From Parasponia andersonii (lineage: Eukaryota; Streptophyta; Magnoliopsida; Rosales; Cannabaceae): a stretch of DNA of 64,000 bases. Positions 60,796 to 64,000 of the stretch are shown here, one piece after another (position 1 is the stretch's first letter; the number at the start of each line of letters is the position of its first letter). Position numbers and translations under genes: made by a program. The notes under the pieces are model-generated. The model was not told where the DNA came from, ran no database searches, and saw only the letters and a program-made list of their open reading frames with translations. The stretch covers positions 92,027 through 156,026 of the forward strand of contig JXTB01000411.1 in the NCBI GenBank assembly GCA_002914805.1. The letters run 5' to 3'.

Positions 60796-63180
60796 TCAAC
60801 TCAGATTAAGCAGTTTCACGATTGGAGTTGCTTGTCTTCTCTTTGGAGATGGGATAGTTTGTCTTCTTTTTTTTTTTTGTGGAGGGGTTGCTTGACTTCC
60901 CTTCACTTGTATGCTTATTCTTTCTCTTAACCTGAAATTTTCGGGGAAAAAAAAAAAGGATTCAAATTTGGTTAATATAAAAAGAGGTACAAAATGATAA
61001 CAACTCACAGGTAACGTTTTGGCAGGGTTGCTTGACTCCACTTCATTTGTTTGCTTGTTATTTTTCTTAACCTAAAGCATCCAAAAAATAATATCAGTCC
61101 ATGTAAAAAAGAGGTACCAAATAACTTTAGTTGAATAAATAACTTTCGTTAAATATTGAACAAAACTGACAGGTACCTTTTTCCCTTTAGGTTTCCCACA
61201 ACCTTTGCTATTATGGCCAGATTTTCCACATTTTTTGCAGTGTATGATTACACCCACTCTACGAACTTTGGTTGCAGCAGGTGACTCACTAGCTTCCTTT
61301 CTCCTCATTTTTTTAGGTCGACCGGGCGTTTTCTCGACTTCAGGAGGGTCCAAAGGATGTGACCTAGGATTAGGCCATGACTCTGGGCCATTGGTGCCTT
61401 TTATTATTGGTCCATAGCTTTTCTCATAAGCTGCCTTGGAATAATATTCATCAACATAGTGCACTGGATTAAGGTTTCTCTAGAGTATGCAAGCTAGTGC
61501 ATGTGTGCATAGAATCCCAATTAATTCCCACTTTCTGCAAGAGCATGTCTTAGAATTCAAATCACAAACAAATTGCTCACCAGAATTTGTCATTTTGACT
61601 TGGAAATATAAGTCACCAGATCTTTTAATTCGAGAGTGTTTTATCCACTCTTTATTCTTGTTCATAATTTCCATGGCTTTTGGTAAAACTGAATGCTTCC
61701 ATTTTTTCACAGATTCTCCTTTGTCTGCCATCCTTTCCATGAAGTAGTTCTTAAGCATCTCAAGCATAAAGATTATTGGGTTTTCTCTTGCTAGTAAGAT
61801 AGACTTATTGAAAGCCTCACACAAATTGTTTAGGAGAATATCACACTTTGGTCGGATTCTAAAATGTGATCTACTCCATTGAGAGGCTGGCTTGCCATTC
61901 AACCATTCTAAGGCAGTTGGATCTGCTTTACCAATTGTCTACATTAGTTTTTGGGACCCGGGTATTGTTGTTGAAGTAGCAACAACCCACACCATTTCTT
62001 TTAAAGCCAGTCCAGGGTGCTTAGCCTTGAAATTATTGTACATATGTCTGACACAAAATCTGTGTTCAGCATGTTCAACATGTTTCTTCACCGCCTCAAC
62101 TATGCCCTTTTGTTTGTCACTAATGATTGTGAAAGATAAACTGTTAGCCATTCTAATATCATCTTTTAACAACTCCAAGAACCAATCCCAGTTTTCCTTG
62201 TCCTCAGCGTTTACAACCGCATAAGCAATTGGGTACATACAGTTGTTTGCATCTATACCCACTGCAGCTAATAAAATCCCTTCATAATGACCCTTTTAAA
62301 AAAACATGCATCCAAACCAACTATAGGTCTGCAACCAGCAATAAACTCTTGCTTACATGCTGCAAAACAACAATATAATCTCCAAAACTCCTGTTTTTTA
62401 CTATGTAAGCCTACAGTGCTTCCTAGATTGCTCCTTTTAAGCTCCTCACAATAATCCCACAACAATGCATATTGATCCCTTGTATCTCCTTGTATTGCAG
62501 CCATAGCCTTTTCCCTTGCTCTATAAAACTTATATATCAAAATATCACAATCAAGGTCAGTTTTCACTTGGTCAGTAAAACCCACACAAGCAGTACCTGG
62601 TTCTGATCTAAACCTGTCCTTATACTTTGCAGCTAACCAATTGTCATCAATCCTTTTATTATTGTAGACAAGCTCACAATCATGTAAATCAACAAGAGTT
62701 TTGATCTAGAATGTTTGTTTATCCTTCAAAACACTAGCATATAAGAGAAAAGGACACCCTTCTTGACAAACAACTCTAATTCTTCTCAAATCATTCTTGA
62801 GATACCTTATCTGCCTGCTATTTTTGATGGAATATTGTCTCACTGCTTCTTTTAAGATTTTGATATTAGAGAACTCCATAAGCAATCTAAATCTTGGATT
62901 AGCCATATCTGTACTTGGATTAAACTTTGGTGTGCTGTCATCATCAATACTGTTAATGTCACCCTCCACTTCAACTTCATCAGTATTCCCATCTGTTGGC
63001 ATCTGCTCATTACCACCAATGTCATTGAACCCAAGAAAATTAAATGGCTCCTCAATCTTATCCTTAAAGTAATTCTCTGCTGATTGTACATAATCTTCAT
63101 CTTCAAGATCATCATCATCATCGTTATCATCCTCAACTTCTTCTCCATTTCACTCTTTATCATTTTCAGATTCGCTCATG
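60796..63180 (-). pseudogene. Mutator-like (MULE) transposase pseudogene
   Basis: Minus-strand order: an acidic N-terminus (from about 63179), a MuDR-type DNA-binding domain (62706-62920; FRLLMEFSNIKILKEAVRQY, then RRIRVVCQEGCPF), and the MULE core with catalytic Asp in VGLDACFF (62310-62312) and IISDKQKG (62116-62118). A SWIM zinc finger follows (about 61490-61570; TCSCRKWELIGILCTHAL), then a CCHC knuckle (about 61215-61255; CKKCGKSGHNSKGC) and a basic tail. The 3' part is spliced: exons end or start at 61177, 61009-61071 and 60796-60931. Lesions: TGA 63150-63152, TAG 62706-62708, a frame change near 62295, TAG 61939-61941 and TAG 61480-61482. MULE transposases cut and paste DNA in the nucleus. 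No long terminal inverted repeats were found. Confidence 0.88.
60931..61071 (-). repeat. Duplicated small exon in the MULE 3' region
   Basis: Exon 61009-61071 encodes VKKNNKQTNEVESSNPAK plus three residues. The start of the last exon (60931 downward) encodes VKRKNKHTSEGKSSNPS. Both begin with GTTAAG in phase 0 after an AG acceptor, so the copies arose by an in-phase exon duplication. Confidence 0.8.
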
Positions 63181-63429
63181 GGGTGCAAGATGCTCATTTT
63201 CACCTTGTATATCTAGTCTATTTTTGGGTTGTTCAATTGATGCATCTACTTCATTATCAATTTGAACTTCGTTAGATGTTTGGCCCTTTTCTATGTGTTG
63301 GCTATACACTTGATCAAAATGTTCAGCATCGATGAAGATTATATCATCATCCCACCCAATTGATTGTTTAAAATCAGCTTTGCTAGCATCATCATCTACA
63401 AAATAACATATTTTACAAAAGTTAATAGT

Positions 63430-64000
63430 TATCTTTATAGATTAAAAAGTCAACAACTCAAAATAATTATTCAACAAGTCACAGTTAATAAAAAAAGTAA
63501 AAATAATAGAAATAGTATAATATAATAGAAATAATAATAAACATAAATGATAGAAATACTTTTTTCATTACAGTTTACTTATAGAAAAAAAATTTTAAAA
63601 AAAAAAAAAGGTTTAATGCATAATGGTATTTGTCAAATTTATTTGGTTAATAATTTTTCAGTTCTAGATTTTTTGAGAACCATAATTTGTTTTTGTGGAT
63701 TTTCTTTTATTTTGTTGGAATCTTATTGAGTCAAGAGTCATTTAAATGACCTTGTACCAAATATATAAGACTATAGGTTGCATATTATATTTTGTACGGA
63801 TTAGATAAATAAATAACTTTTTATTCTTTTTGTTCACTATTTTTTATATGATATTAAAAGTGTGACAGTACCAAAAACGCACTACAACTTTTGATATACA
63901 AAAATCAAAATCAGATAAGAAGCCATTTAAATATTCTTCATATTATTTTTTTATTGAAAAAGAATAGTATAAGGAATCTAAATTACGTACTGTGTAACAA
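63430..64000. other. AT-rich DNA at the window end, no gene seen
   Basis: No coding similarity. The region upstream of the MULE frame may hold its 5' exon (acidic codons at about 63190-63400), but nothing beyond 63430 is recognised. Confidence 0.5.

Noticed and set aside
1..64000. tRNA, rRNA or snoRNA genes
   Set aside because: No cloverleaf, B-box (GGTTCGANNCC) in a sensible context, or rRNA-like stretch was seen by eye; a tRNAscan run would be decisive.

Overview
This is nuclear DNA from a flowering plant, most likely a eudicot. It is very AT-rich, its genes have GT-AG introns, and plant retrotransposons and DNA transposons fill most of the space. Only three ordinary host genes are supported; I cannot name the species. 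Two ambiguous bases (25114 and 30010) mark it as a draft assembly.

Layout: 1-14.3 kb is gene-poor. It holds a decayed hAT transposase (about 2.3-4.2 kb, minus), a heavily decayed Copia element (about 5.9-9.0 kb, plus), a diverged array rich in TTGAC/GTCAA (10.6-11.5 kb) and a small inverted-repeat element (12.24-12.82 kb). A nuclear gene for a bacterial-type ribosomal protein L30 (probably mitochondrial) lies at 14.4-15.85 kb, plus. A MITE (15988-16253) separates it from an intact NRT1/PTR nitrate transporter gene of the NPF6.4 (NRT1.3) type (16636-19240, minus, five coding exons, 594 residues). From 20.6 to 26.6 kb there is a solo LTR with target-site duplication TCAAG, a MITE candidate, a trimeric 180-bp tandem repeat, a Copia gag fragment and a short-period repeat. 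An intact secreted GH9 endo-1,4-beta-glucanase gene follows (27863-31562, minus, five exons, 532 residues); its last intron carries a long foldback element.

The main object is a complete 12.8-kb Ty3/gypsy element of the Tat lineage at 37991-50817, flanked by CAAAG on both sides, with two 826-bp LTRs. Its sense strand carries gag, protease, RT, two RNase H domains and integrase, all broken by stops. Three tandem-repeat arrays follow. After them, on the opposite strand, lies a separate gene (46213-49652) with its own TATA box, telo-box, five exons, four phase-consistent introns and an AATAAA signal. It encodes a product of about 969 codons with a domain resembling PF04195 and a coiled-coil C-terminus. 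Three small lesions break it, but its gene structure is complete. This antisense, intron-bearing gene is the most interesting feature of the window.

From 50.8 to 64 kb the DNA is again AT-rich. It holds the right end of a CACTA-like element (to 53715), a 1.7-kb solo LTR with GTAAT target-site duplications (54532-56253), a perfect 102-bp tandem duplication (60008-60211) and a Mutator-like (MULE) transposase pseudogene (60796-63180, minus) whose C-terminal exon has been duplicated in phase.
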